Positions 55,500 to 64,000 of a DNA stretch of 64,000 bases are shown here, piece after piece. Position 1 is the first letter of the stretch. Each line of letters begins with the position of its first letter. The position numbers and the translations under genes are program-made. The stretch is from NCBI RefSeq assembly GCF_001676025.1, contig NZ_LZFW01000046.1, forward strand, positions 1-64,000. Reading direction: 5' to 3'. The notes below the pieces were generated by a model, which was not told the origin of the DNA, did not search any database, and saw only the letters and a program-made list of their open reading frames with translations. The DNA comes from Vibrio sp. UCD-FRSSP16_30 (GTDB taxonomy: Bacteria; Pseudomonadota; Gammaproteobacteria; Enterobacterales; Vibrionaceae).

Positions 55500-57515
55500 A
55501 TGTTTGCAGATAATCCGTTGCTTGCTCAACTAAAACAGCAGATCAAAGAAAATATCCCAACGAAAGAAGGGACGATTAAGGCAACTGACAAGAAGTTCGG
55601 CTTTTTGGAAGTAGATAATAAAACCAGTTACTTTATTCCGCCCCCATACATGAAAAAATGTATGCATGGCGATAGAGTGGTGGCGCTTATTCGTACCGAA
55701 AATGATAAAGAACAGGCAGAACCTGATGAGTTACTAGAGCAAGCCGTCACTCGTTTCATTGGTCGCATTAAACTTTTTAAAGGCCGTTTAAACGTTGTAC
55801 CGGATCAACCTCAGCTTAGAAACTTATCCTTAAAAGCAAAAACAGCTAAAGGCCTAAAGCACGACCTATTTACTGAAGGTGATTGGGTTGTAGCCAAAGT
55901 CATTCAACACCCTCTAAAAGGTGATAACGGCTTCATGGTCGAAATTACCGAAAAGATCACCGATGCCAATGACAAAATTGCGCCTTGGTGGGTTACTCTT
56001 GCTGAAAACGATCTTCCAAACACAGAACCTGCGGGTATTGATGACTGGCAGATGCATGACGATAGCGACTTAGTCCGCGAAGATCTAACGCATATCCCGT
56101 TTGTTACCATCGATGGTGAGTCAACCAAAGATATGGACGATGCGTTATACGCACGTAAAACAGACGACAATAAATTTGAATTGACGATTGCAATTGCCGA
56201 TCCAACTGCTTACATCACGCCAAATGACGAGATGGACAAAGTGGCTCGTGAACGTGGTTTTACCATTTATCTTCCTGGTCGCAATATTCCAATGCTACCG
56301 CGTGAACTTGCTGATAGCCTTTGTTCTCTTCATCAAGACGAACTGCGCCCAGCATTATGTTGCACCGTTACCGTCAGCGCTGATGGCACCATTGAAGATG
56401 ACATTCGTTTCTTTGCCGCAAACATTAAATCTCACGCACGCTTAGCCTATAGCCATGTGTCAGATTATTTAGAAATTGGACACAGTGAGCAATGGTCTCC
56501 AACGGATGAAATTGCAGCGGTTGTAAACGATTTATCCGCAATGGCGAAAGCTCGTAGCCATTGGCGTAAAAACAACGCAGTGATCTTCCCTGATCGCCCT
56601 GATTATCGTTTTGAGCTTAGTGAAGACAACGATGTTATCGCCATTCATTCCGATGTACGCCGAAGTGCCAACAAACTGGTTGAAGAAGCGATGATCACCG
56701 CCAATATTTGTGCCGGTCGTGTACTGAGTAACAAGCTTGGCATGGGCATCTTCAATACTCACTCTGGTCTTAAAGATGACAAAGTAAAAAATGTCATCGA
56801 TCTTGTCACTGAATATGGCGCTGAAGGATTCAATGCTGAGAATGTCGTGACCTTAGAAGGTTTTGCCACGCTTCGCCGTTGGTTGGCCTCTCAGGAAACT
56901 CAATACTTAGACAATCGAATTCGCAAGCACCAAGCTTATGGAGAGATGGGCAACACCCCTGCCCCTCACTTTGCTATGGGCTTAGATATTTACGCAACTT
57001 GGACCTCTCCAATTCGTAAATACAGCGATATGATCAACCATCGTTTACTTAAAGCTGTGATTCTAGATAAAGCACCAGTGCAAATTCCAGATGATGAAGT
57101 TGGTGATGAATTGGCGCTACATCGTAAATATCATCGAATGGCTGAACGTAAAGTCAGTGATTGGTTATACGCGCGCACTTTAAAACAAGACGTGGAAGCA
57201 CAAACCAAGTTCCAAGGTGAAATTTTTGATATTGGTCGTAGCGGTATGCGTGTCAGACTGATCGAAAATGGCGCCGCAGCCTTTGTGCCAAACTCACTGA
57301 TTATGGATAACAAAGAGCGTATCGAATCAAGCTCAGAGCAAGGCACCATTTCTATTGATAAAGAGGTTATTTATAAGCTCAGTGATATCGTTGAAATCGT
57401 GTTGTCTGATGTGAATATTGATAAGCGAAATATTGTGGCTAAACCTGCTGAAGTTTTTGCAGATTTACCCAACACAGATTTATCAAACACGGATTCAGCA
57501 AAGAAAGACGATTAA
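55500..57515 (+). CDS. rnb: Exoribonuclease II
   Basis: 671 residues, slightly longer than E. coli RNase II (644) because of a C-terminal tail. N-terminal cold-shock domains (about residues 20-180) precede the RNB catalytic domain with [16 protein letters not shown], holding the metal-binding Asp residues. The later part has [20 protein letters not shown] and a C-terminal S1 domain ([17 protein letters not shown]). It degrades RNA 3' to 5'. The ribosome-binding site is weak. It is transcribed away from deaD. Confidence 0.95.
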   Translation: MFADNPLLAQLKQQIKENIPTKEGTIKATDKKFGFLEVDNKTSYFIPPPYMKKCMHGDRVVALIRTENDKEQAEPDELLEQAVTRFIGRIKLFKGRLNVVPDQPQLRNLSLKAKTAKGLKHDLFTEGDWVVAKVIQHPLKGDNGFMVEITEKITDANDKIAPWWVTLAENDLPNTEPAGIDDWQMHDDSDLVREDLTHIPFVTIDGESTKDMDDALYARKTDDNKFELTIAIADPTAYITPNDEMDKVARERGFTIYLPGRNIPMLPRELADSLCSLHQDELRPALCCTVTVSADGTIEDDIRFFAANIKSHARLAYSHVSDYLEIGHSEQWSPTDEIAAVVNDLSAMAKARSHWRKNNAVIFPDRPDYRFELSEDNDVIAIHSDVRRSANKLVEEAMITANICAGRVLSNKLGMGIFNTHSGLKDDKVKNVIDLVTEYGAEGFNAENVVTLEGFATLRRWLASQETQYLDNRIRKHQAYGEMGNTPAPHFAMGLDIYATWTSPIRKYSDMINHRLLKAVILDKAPVQIPDDEVGDELALHRKYHRMAERKVSDWLYARTLKQDVEAQTKFQGEIFDIGRSGMRVRLIENGAAAFVPNSLIMDNKERIESSSEQGTISIDKEVIYKLSDIVEIVLSDVNIDKRNIVAKPAEVFADLPNTDLSNTDSAKKDD

Positions 57516-57573
57516 TTAGCACCGTTAATTAACCGATAGACCAGAAGCCTGCGCAGTATGACGATGTCACTGT

Positions 57574-58496
57574 GTGGGCTTTTTATTTTGTGAATGCCTT
57601 CTTATTAATATTGCAGTTACGCGTACGCGCTTAACGTATTTATGCCTCAAATCCCCTAATCTAGGATACACTTTAGGTCGGTTTGTTGATGTGGACATAA
57701 CTTTGTCGCCTGTTACTTTTTTAGCCCTTTCAAATGAAGTGTCACTTCCCCATTATGATCCATTAAAGCCTATTGCCATTGTGCTTTTAAATTCTGGCGA
57801 GTGGCGCATTAACGGTTCACAAAACAAACTTGTTGAAGGGGACATTGCTAGCTATTTATCTGAAGATCTATTGCTCAAGCATACACCTAAAGACCAATCA
57901 GAGATGAGCGCCGATGTCATTTTGCTGGAACATGATCTCTTAGAGGCATTCCTCAATAGTTACACCCCACCAACCCACCATTTACAAAACACGACTGGTT
58001 TGTCATCAGATAAACTAGGCAACAGTTGATACAAACACTCAAAGTCAGCACGCAAACGATTAACGCAGAAGCCGTTCAACCGTCTCTAGTACAACAAGCG
58101 ATTGCTCAAGCATTATTGTTGCATTTAGCGACGACACAGCCTGCCATGATTGATCTTTTAAAACGCGCTATCGACTGCAGTTTTTTAGACAAAATGTCAC
58201 TCTTTTTAGACGCTAGATTGGATCAGTCCATAAACTTACCTATGCTTGCCCAGTACTTACAAATTTCCGTATCGACCGTAAAACGAAAACTGGCCAATGA
58301 AGGGTTATCCTTTACGCATTTGCTAAGACAGAAAAGAGTGTATAAAGGCGCTAATCTACTACGCTCTGGACGCACACATATTAGTGCTATCGCACCACTT
58401 TGTGGATTTAGCAGTCCAGCGCAATTTAGCTCAGCATTCAAAAGCATTTATGGCTGTACACCCAAAGTCTTTAGGCGCGAACGTCGAACACCTTAA
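57574..58496 (+). pseudogene. AraC-family regulator split by a frameshift (YqhC-position)
   Basis: Two frames that belong together. The first (to 58029) has a cupin-like sensor half (PIAIVLLNSGEWRINGSQNK). The second (58026 to 58496) has a typical AraC DNA-binding domain (LAQYLQISVSTVKRKLANEG; FSSPAQFSSAFKSIYGCTPKVFRRE). They meet at agttgata, where one extra T would restore one frame. The second frame otherwise starts at a TTG overlapping the stop, with no clear ribosome-binding site. It lies directly upstream of a yqhD-like gene, as yqhC does in E. coli. The true start is unclear. A sequencing error or translational coupling is the alternative. Confidence 0.6.
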
Positions 58497-58566
58497 AAGG
58501 TGGTCATTACAACAAGCGCACGGTACTGTATAACCAAAGCGACACATAACGACAAGGATCTCTTGC

Positions 58567-59715
58567 ATGAAATTTAGTTATTCAAATCCAACCAATATCT
58601 ATTTTGGACAACATCAGATAGAAGCAATCACCCGTGCTATTCCAGCCGACAAAAATGTATTGGTCGTCTATGGTGGAGGTTCGATCAAAAAGAACGGAGT
58701 GTATGATCAGGTTGCCCAAGCCCTGTCCAATCACCAGTGGCAAGAATTTTCAGGTATTGAACCTAACCCAACCGTTGAAACTCTCGATAAAGCAGTAGAA
58801 ATCGTCAAAAAAGACGGCATTGATTATTTACTGGCTGTTGGCGGTGGTTCGGTCATTGATGGCACCAAATATATTGCGGCCGCATCGCTTTACTCAGGAG
58901 ATGGCTGGGACATCCTAACAGGCAAATATCATGTCACTGATGCCGTTCCATTAGGCGCAGTATTAACATTGCCTGCGACGGGGTCAGAGTCCAATAAAGG
59001 GGCTGTTGTCACTAAGAAAGCCACTCACGATAAATTGAGCTTCTTGTCTGCGCATGTTCAACCTAAATTTGCCATCCTTGATCCCGACGCAATGAAAAGT
59101 CTACCTGAACGTCAACTGGTTAATGGCCTTGTTGATGCTTGGGTGCACGTTTGTGAGCAATACATTACTAAACCAAGTGGCGCTATGGTTCAAGATGGCT
59201 TCGCGGAAACCTTGCTGCGAAATTTAAAACAATTAGGCGATGATTTTGCCAATCACGACAGTGATGCTTGGCGAGCTAATTTGATGTGGAGTGCCAATCA
59301 GGCACTTAATGGACTTATCGGTTCTGGGGTACCACAAGATTGGGCAACTCATATGATGGGACACGAACTCACTGCATTATATGGCGTTGATCACGCTCGC
59401 TCTCTTTCAATCATTCAGCCATCATTATTACGCAATCAAATCGAATTTAAACGCGCCAAACTTGAGCAAATGGGTAAAAATGTGTTTGGATTACAAGCAA
59501 GTGCCGATCTTGCTGAACGTACCATTACAGAAATTGAACACTTTTATATCAATATGAAAGTACCCGTTCAGCTGACTAAACACAGCAATGAAAAATCCCA
59601 AGCCATTGACGATATTCTTGGCCAACTGAAATCTCATGGAATGGTGACTCTAGGTGAGAATCAATCCATTACATTGACAGAAATGAAACAGATATTAAGT
59701 AATGCCGTCGCTTAG
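58567..59715 (+). CDS. yqhD: Iron/zinc-containing alcohol dehydrogenase, YqhD-like aldehyde reductase
   Basis: 382 residues (E. coli YqhD 387). Family III metal-dependent alcohol dehydrogenase: YFGQHQIEAITRAIP, NADPH-binding GGGSVIDGTKYIAA, and metal ligands in GLVDAWVHVCEQY (Asp, His) and HMMGHELTALYGVDHARSL (two His). YqhD reduces short aldehydes formed by lipid peroxidation, and butanal, with NADPH. The neighbouring AraC gene is a YqhC-type regulator that appears broken, so control may be lost. A terminator follows. Confidence 0.9.
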   Translation: MKFSYSNPTNIYFGQHQIEAITRAIPADKNVLVVYGGGSIKKNGVYDQVAQALSNHQWQEFSGIEPNPTVETLDKAVEIVKKDGIDYLLAVGGGSVIDGTKYIAAASLYSGDGWDILTGKYHVTDAVPLGAVLTLPATGSESNKGAVVTKKATHDKLSFLSAHVQPKFAILDPDAMKSLPERQLVNGLVDAWVHVCEQYITKPSGAMVQDGFAETLLRNLKQLGDDFANHDSDAWRANLMWSANQALNGLIGSGVPQDWATHMMGHELTALYGVDHARSLSIIQPSLLRNQIEFKRAKLEQMGKNVFGLQASADLAERTITEIEHFYINMKVPVQLTKHSNEKSQAIDDILGQLKSHGMVTLGENQSITLTEMKQILSNAVA

Positions 59716-59756
59716 TTATGAGTAGATGACTGTTTTATCTTGTTGTTAATGCATAC

Positions 59757-59784
59757 AAAGGTCTAATCTTCGGTTAGACCTTTT
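59757..59784 (+). terminator. Terminator of yqhD
   Basis: 10-bp stem aaaggtctaa/ttagaccttt with loop tcttcgg and T after the stem; A-rich in the other direction, so it may also serve the convergent gene. Confidence 0.82.
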
Positions 59785-59817
59785 ATTATTGATATTGTTA
59801 TTGATATTGATAACGAC

Positions 59818-60882
59818 TTAATGATTAGCGTATTGGCGTTGAAAGCGATTGGATGCGTAGCTCGCAATGGGCGGAGCTAACAATACCACCAACAATAACC
59901 TAATGATCTGCATACTCATGACAAACCCCAGATTGACCTCGCCATGGCTTGATAGAGCGATAGCAGTAACCGCATCTAATCCACCTGGCGTAGTGGCAAG
60001 ATAAGCAGTCAATGGCGTAACATGAAACCCATACACCAAAACCAAGGCAATAATGCCGCACAATACAATCAATGACACGATAGAGAGTAATATTTTAGGC
60101 AATGCACTCCATGCTTGTTTAACAATGTCACGGTCAAATCGCATGCCGATGTTAATACCAAAAATCAAATAACACACATCAAGCAACCATGTCGGAACTT
60201 GCAAATCTAATGAGCCCGTGTTGACACAAAATGCACTAAAAAACATAGCCACTAATAAGCAACCCGCAGGTAAGCGCGATTTAACACCAACATACGAAGA
60301 AATGACCACGACTAACAATGTTTCCAGTACCGCTTTATACGAATAACCGTCGAGCCAATGCATAAGATGAATACTGGGTTGCGCCTCTGGTGATAACGAC
60401 AGAAAATGTGCAACAAAGGCGGCTAAGAAACTGACCATTGCCACTCGTATATATTGCATAAAAGCGACAAGACTTGGATTGTTACCATGGGATTCAGACA
60501 TTAATACCATCGCTGATGCCCCGCCCGGCGCACAATCCCAAATAGCGGTGCTTCCTGGTAGAATACGTAATCGGGCTAAACTGTATCCCATCATCTGACA
60601 GACAATTAATACCAATAGAGCGACGCCAACAAACACCCACCAACTTGAGAGGTAAGGTAATAATATTTCAAGATTTAATGCCTTGCCTGCAACGAGACCA
60701 ATCACAGACTGAATCAGAAAAATTGCAGACTTTGGTGTGCTCAATTGCCACTGCCTCAAGCTAAAAGCAATAGCCATGACCATAGGCCCTAATAGAGTTG
60801 CAGCAGGTAGATGCAAAGTGTCAAATAACACTCCTACGACAAAACAAATTGTATAAACAATCAACACTCTAAATGACGTCAT
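59818..60882 (-). CDS. AbrB-family membrane protein (putative transporter, former ammonia monooxygenase)
   Basis: 354 residues, about ten membrane segments in two homologous halves. The first half has LPAATLLGPMVMAIAF and WDCAPGGASAMVLMSE; the second has VTPLTAYLATTPGGLDAVTAIALSSHG. These repeats define the gram-negative AbrB duplication (PF05145). The E. coli AbrB was reported to affect aidB expression; the real activity is unknown and transport is more likely. Monocistronic, convergent with yqhD. Confidence 0.88.
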   Translation of the reverse strand: MTSFRVLIVYTICFVVGVLFDTLHLPAATLLGPMVMAIAFSLRQWQLSTPKSAIFLIQSVIGLVAGKALNLEILLPYLSSWWVFVGVALLVLIVCQMMGYSLARLRILPGSTAIWDCAPGGASAMVLMSESHGNNPSLVAFMQYIRVAMVSFLAAFVAHFLSLSPEAQPSIHLMHWLDGYSYKAVLETLLVVVISSYVGVKSRLPAGCLLVAMFFSAFCVNTGSLDLQVPTWLLDVCYLIFGINIGMRFDRDIVKQAWSALPKILLSIVSLIVLCGIIALVLVYGFHVTPLTAYLATTPGGLDAVTAIALSSHGEVNLGFVMSMQIIRLLLVVLLAPPIASYASNRFQRQYANH

Positions 60883-61520
60883 ATAACAGAGCTTATTTTA
60901 ATGAACTGAAAACACGATACTCGATATATGACGAAACGACAGCATTCATTTACATGAAATAAAATTGCACCACAGCACTTCGTTAAATTTAAGTTAATGG
61001 AATATCATTTAAAATATTTCACGCGGACAATAATAAGATTCACATTAAACTCAACAGAATTATTAACATGAGCAATTACATCAACATAGAGAAGGCTAAT
61101 CCGTTTATTTCTATCGATTAAACCAATAAGCAACCATTATTTAACTCAAAAACAGTACCATTAACATGTCATATTACCTTGGGCTATTACATTCAGGGCA
61201 TTTGATCTCACCCCTACGAATCAACCTATACAAACAACCTAAGAAAAACACACAAACTCAATTAGTTACCTCAACAAGAAGATACGAAACATTCGAAACG
61301 TATTAGCATATCAAATCAGATCCAACGATTTATTTTTCAGAAATAAAAATCACACAGAATCAAACCCATCAAAAATGGAATATTACATTTAGCAAATAAA
61401 CAATACACCCGCATTTAATAGGCGTATTTTGCTCTAATAACGCTCAACCTGTGATAGAACTATAAACACACCTAATAAAATCAATGTATATAGATAAAAA
61501 CACATATGCAACTCAACCCA

Positions 61521-61534
61521 TGAATATATATTCA
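61521..61534. promoter_or_regulatory. ArgR-box-like palindrome
   Basis: TGAATATATATTCA matches the core of the ARG-box consensus (TGAATWWWWATTCA) without mismatch. ArgR operators usually occur as two boxes 3 bp apart; the second position here (tgagatgcaatta) is weak. It lies 140 bases before the transporter start and about 60 bases upstream of the candidate promoter. Confidence 0.45.
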
Positions 61535-61593
61535 AATCAGATAATGAGATGCAATTAATATCATATTGCTACTTGTTCATTTTATATGATTAC

Positions 61594-61622
61594 TTGATTT
61601 TTTGCGCGTGAGGCTTTATTTT
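61594..61622 (+). promoter_or_regulatory. Candidate sigma-70 promoter of the amino-acid transporter
   Basis: TTGATT and TATTTT are separated by 17 bases and end about 50 bases before the start codon. A plausible but unproven promoter, chosen for its spacing. Confidence 0.35.
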
Positions 61623-61673
61623 CGATCATTGCTTTTGTCTCTTAACTGAGATTTAAATAAAGGAAACTAGCAA

Positions 61674-62411
61674 ATGAAAAAGATTTCGATCACGCTTGCA
61701 ATGCTATTAGTAGTTGCAACAAGCTCAACGGCTTTCGCTAAAGAGAAAGTATATAAGATTGCCACTGATGCAGCTTATGCTCCTTTCGCTTTTAAAAAAG
61801 ATGGCGCGTATACAGGTATTGATGTAGATGTACTTGCTGCTGTCGCTAAAACCGAAGGTTTTAAGTATGAGCTGACTCCAATGAACTTCAATGGCATCAT
61901 CCCAGGCGTAGTATCTGGGCAACTTGATGGTGCGATTGCTGGTATGACTATTACAGAAAAACGTGCCCACGTTTTAGACTTCTCTGAAGGCTACTACGAA
62001 TCTGGTGTTATTCCAGTGGTCACAATAGACAGCAAAATTGCGTCAAAAGCGGATCTTAAAAACAAACGTTATGCCGTTAAAAAAGGCACTACATCTGCAG
62101 ATTGGGCTAACGCTAACCGCAAACAGTTGAACTCAAGTATTCGTTACTTTGATGATTCAGCTTCAATGTTCCAAGAAGTGATCAATGGTAATGCTGATGT
62201 TGCGTTTGAAGACTACCCAGTTATTGCTTACAAAATTTCTCTAGATAAAACTCCAGTACTTAAACTTGTTGGTGAAAAACTTACCACTGCAAAATTCGGT
62301 TTTGGTGTTAAAAAAGGTCAAAATGCTGAACTTCTTAAAATGTTCAACGAAGGCCTAGCGAAAATTAAAGCAAATGGTACGTACGAGAAAATTCTTAGCA
62401 CATACCAATAA
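61674..62411 (+). CDS. Polar amino-acid ABC transporter substrate-binding protein (GlnH-like)
   Basis: 245 residues with signal peptide MKKISITLAMLLVVATSSTAFA. The SBP_bac_3 fold begins YKIATDAAYAPFAFK. MNFNGIIPGVVSGQLDGAIAG and DFSEGYYESG are close in pattern to glutamine-binding GlnH. The predicted periplasmic ligand is glutamine or a related polar amino acid, with arginine possible given the ArgR-like site. It heads a three-gene operon with permease and ATPase, separated from the permease by a hairpin. AAGGAA precedes the ATG. Confidence 0.88.
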   Translation: MKKISITLAMLLVVATSSTAFAKEKVYKIATDAAYAPFAFKKDGAYTGIDVDVLAAVAKTEGFKYELTPMNFNGIIPGVVSGQLDGAIAGMTITEKRAHVLDFSEGYYESGVIPVVTIDSKIASKADLKNKRYAVKKGTTSADWANANRKQLNSSIRYFDDSASMFQEVINGNADVAFEDYPVIAYKISLDKTPVLKLVGEKLTTAKFGFGVKKGQNAELLKMFNEGLAKIKANGTYEKILSTYQ

Positions 62412-62441
62412 TCTTCAGTTTTAGATTCAATTGTTTTACTC

Positions 62442-62470
62442 AGGAGGAGTTTATTTAATAAACTCCTCCT
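62442..62470 (+). terminator. Intercistronic hairpin in the amino-acid transporter operon
   Basis: 13-bp stem aggaggagtttat/ataaactcctcct with loop tta, 30 bases after the binding-protein stop. No strong T run follows, so it is likelier an mRNA 3'-end stabiliser or attenuator that lets the binding protein exceed permease and ATPase. The ascending arm resembles a ribosome-binding site but precedes no start. Confidence 0.6.
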
Positions 62471-62559
62471 CCCTTTCCTAAGTAACCAAACACGAACACT
62501 CTCTACTCGCTAGCGGAGTGCTTTTAAGCGCGGTTACGCTGTTACATAAGGAAACTTGT

Positions 62560-63207
62560 ATGTTTGAGCTATTTACGGATAGCCTGCCGGCCTTTCTTGA
62601 CGGGATGCAAATCACCCTCATTATTACGGTATGCGCACTGTTCTTCGCAACGATCATTGGCCTAGTACTTGGCCTCATAAATATTGGCAACAATACATTT
62701 CTACGTGCTATCGCCAAGGTATACATCGACATCGTTCGTGGTACACCTCTAATTGTTCAGGCCTTTTTCTTATACTTCGGCATGACTGGTTACCTTGGTT
62801 TCCATATGACGGCAGAAGTGGCTGGTACGATTGTAATCAGTATCAATGCTGGTGCTTATATGGCCGAAATCTTCCGTGGTGGTATTAAAGCCATTGATGT
62901 GGGCCAAATGGAAGCCGCACGAAGCCTTGGTTTGCCATACACAAAAGCAATGATCAAAGTGGTTCTTCCGCAAGCGTTCCGCAATATGATTCCTGCAATC
63001 TTAAATCAGTTCATTATTTCACTGAAAGATACCTCAATCCTTACCGTTATTGGTGTTAACGAGTTGACTCAATCGGGCCAAATCATTATCTCTTCAACGT
63101 ATCGTTCATTTGAAGTATGGACTATGGTCGGGATTATGTATTTCATTCTAATCTTTATATTGACCACTATCTTTAGACGTATTGAAGCGAGAATGAGCAA
63201 TGATTAA
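62560..63207 (+). CDS. Amino-acid ABC transporter permease (GlnP-like)
   Basis: 215 residues from the ATG reading [15 protein letters not shown], which has AAGGAAAC upstream; a GTG 14 codons earlier opens the frame. HisM/GlnP-type permease with about five helices. [14 protein letters not shown] and the EAA region [23 protein letters not shown] contact the ATPase, and the C-terminal part is like GlnP ([19 protein letters not shown]). It forms the inner-membrane channel. It overlaps the ATPase gene by 8 bases. Confidence 0.9.
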   Translation: MFELFTDSLPAFLDGMQITLIITVCALFFATIIGLVLGLINIGNNTFLRAIAKVYIDIVRGTPLIVQAFFLYFGMTGYLGFHMTAEVAGTIVISINAGAYMAEIFRGGIKAIDVGQMEAARSLGLPYTKAMIKVVLPQAFRNMIPAILNQFIISLKDTSILTVIGVNELTQSGQIIISSTYRSFEVWTMVGIMYFILIFILTTIFRRIEARMSND

Positions 63208-63925
63208 GGTATCAGAATTAGTAAAAAGCTATGGTGATAACGTTGTTCTTAACGGTATCGAATTTAATGTCGGTGAAAATGAAGTTGTCTCTCTTATTGG
63301 ACCTTCAGGTTCTGGTAAATCGACCCTACTTCGTTGCCTTAATGGCTTAGAAGAACTCAATGGCGGTCATATTGTCATTGAAGGTTACGACTTAGCCGAT
63401 AAAGCTCTGAACATTAATCATTTTCGTGAACGAGTCGGAATGGTGTTTCAATCATTCAATTTATTTCCACACTTAACGGTATTGGAAAATATTACTCTTG
63501 CTCCGATAACGCTAAAAAAAGTCACCAAAAAAGAAGCAGATAAAATTGCATATGATCTTTTAGATAAAGTTGGCTTACAAGACAAAGCCGATGCTTATCC
63601 TAAAAGTTTGTCCGGTGGTCAAAAGCAACGTATCGCGATTGCCAGAGCGCTTGCTATGGAACCGAGCTTATTGTTATTTGATGAGCCGACCTCAGCGCTT
63701 GATCCAGAAATGGTCGGTGAAGTACTGCAAGTAATGCAAGATCTTGCCAGTTCACATGGTATGACAATGGTTGTGGTAACTCACGAAATGGGCTTTGCCC
63801 GTGAAGTGTGTGATCGAGTGGTGTTTATGGCAGATGGTAAGATTATCGAGCAAGGTAAGCCTTGTGAAATTTTTGATAACCCTCAGCACGAACGTACCAA
63901 AGATTTCCTATCTAAAGTTCTGTAG
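63200..63925 (+). CDS. Amino-acid ABC transporter ATPase (GlnQ-like)
   Basis: 241 residues. Walker [22 protein letters not shown]-loop [16 protein letters not shown], signature [16 protein letters not shown], Walker [21 protein letters not shown] and H-loop VTHEMGFA: a complete PAAT-family ATPase. It powers uptake by the preceding permease and binding protein. The start overlaps the permease stop, indicating coupling. Only 75 bases follow in the window; they hold an inverted repeat (attatagac/gtctataat) without a T run. Confidence 0.93.
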   Translation: MIKVSELVKSYGDNVVLNGIEFNVGENEVVSLIGPSGSGKSTLLRCLNGLEELNGGHIVIEGYDLADKALNINHFRERVGMVFQSFNLFPHLTVLENITLAPITLKKVTKKEADKIAYDLLDKVGLQDKADAYPKSLSGGQKQRIAIARALAMEPSLLLFDEPTSALDPEMVGEVLQVMQDLASSHGMTMVVVTHEMGFAREVCDRVVFMADGKIIEQGKPCEIFDNPQHERTKDFLSKVL

Positions 63926-63934
63926 ATCTTAAAT

Positions 63935-63988
63935 ATTATAGACACCCCCTACCCTCTTTTATTACTAGTGGCTGATAGGGTCTATAAT
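63935..63988. other. Inverted repeat after the transporter operon
   Basis: attatagac and gtctataat form perfect 9-base arms 36 bases apart. A possible extended hairpin with bulges, no T run; it may be the operon's 3' structure. Confidence 0.35.
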
Positions 63989-64000
63989 CTAGAAATCTAA

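Larger units (their letters stand above)
60883..61673. other. Long AT-rich regulatory region upstream of the amino-acid transporter
   Basis: About 790 bases without a credible gene on either strand, unusually long for this window. It contains an ArgR-like palindrome and a sigma-70-like promoter, described separately. A short frame atgagcaattacatcaac near 61069 has no ribosome-binding site and ends soon. Nothing else was recognised. Confidence 0.5.

Overview
The window looks like a chromosomal stretch of a marine gammaproteobacterium of the Vibrionaceae, probably a Vibrio. The signs are moderately AT-rich DNA, an OmpU/OmpL-type porin, a chromosomal CatB acetyltransferase close to the V. cholerae type, a PBPRA1643-type SEC-C protein and a DUF3389 protein. 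In V. cholerae, zwf-pgl-gnd, kbl-tdh, yejABEF and a second ackA without pta lie on chromosome II, so this may be second-chromosome DNA (inference). No tRNA, rRNA, CRISPR array, prophage or integron attC site was seen.

Layout: 1-849 is the truncated end of an IS3-family element. 1.1-9.5 kb holds a glutaredoxin-like protein, the YejABEF peptide importer (split by a small convergent coiled-coil gene) and SelO. 9.5-14.3 kb holds a small exported protein, an SgrR-type regulator, a DUF3389/MenI-like thioesterase pair, an M48 lipoprotein protease and a PhnA-type zinc protein. 14.6-19.9 kb holds an INDY-type anion transporter, a beta-barrel protein, a DUF1254/DUF1214 protein, a small membrane protein and a secreted manganese pyrophosphatase. 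20.0-22.4 kb holds a CPBP intramembrane protease beside one large exported protein with a Cys-containing C-terminal sorting signal. 22.6-31.2 kb holds small conserved genes, a porin, a SYLF/beta-barrel lipoprotein, a 5'-nucleotidase-like enzyme without a signal peptide and an OLD-family nuclease. 31.3-39.4 kb holds YceI/cytochrome b561, a dienelactone hydrolase, an AraC regulator beside GltS, then catB, ASCH, an unknown gene and a RAYT transposase.

39.6-50.9 kb is metabolic: a hydratase, the oxidative pentose phosphate operon zwf-pgl-gnd, a YghU-type glutathione transferase, and kbl-tdh threonine catabolism with a divergent LysR regulator. 51-57.5 kb holds ackA behind a perfect FNR palindrome, the DEAD-box helicase DeaD, a 44-residue lipoprotein and RNase II. 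57.6-64 kb holds a broken AraC regulator next to a YqhD-like aldehyde reductase, an AbrB-type membrane protein and a GlnHPQ-like amino-acid ABC transporter with an ArgR-like palindrome far upstream.

Most notable are the CPBP protease/C-terminal anchor pair, the signal-peptide-bearing pyrophosphatase, the SYLF/beta-barrel fusion, the FNR-type ackA promoter, a candidate small RNA between yghU and zwf, and the frameshifted regulator beside yqhD. All start choices, motifs and hairpins were read by eye; no database search or folding program was run.
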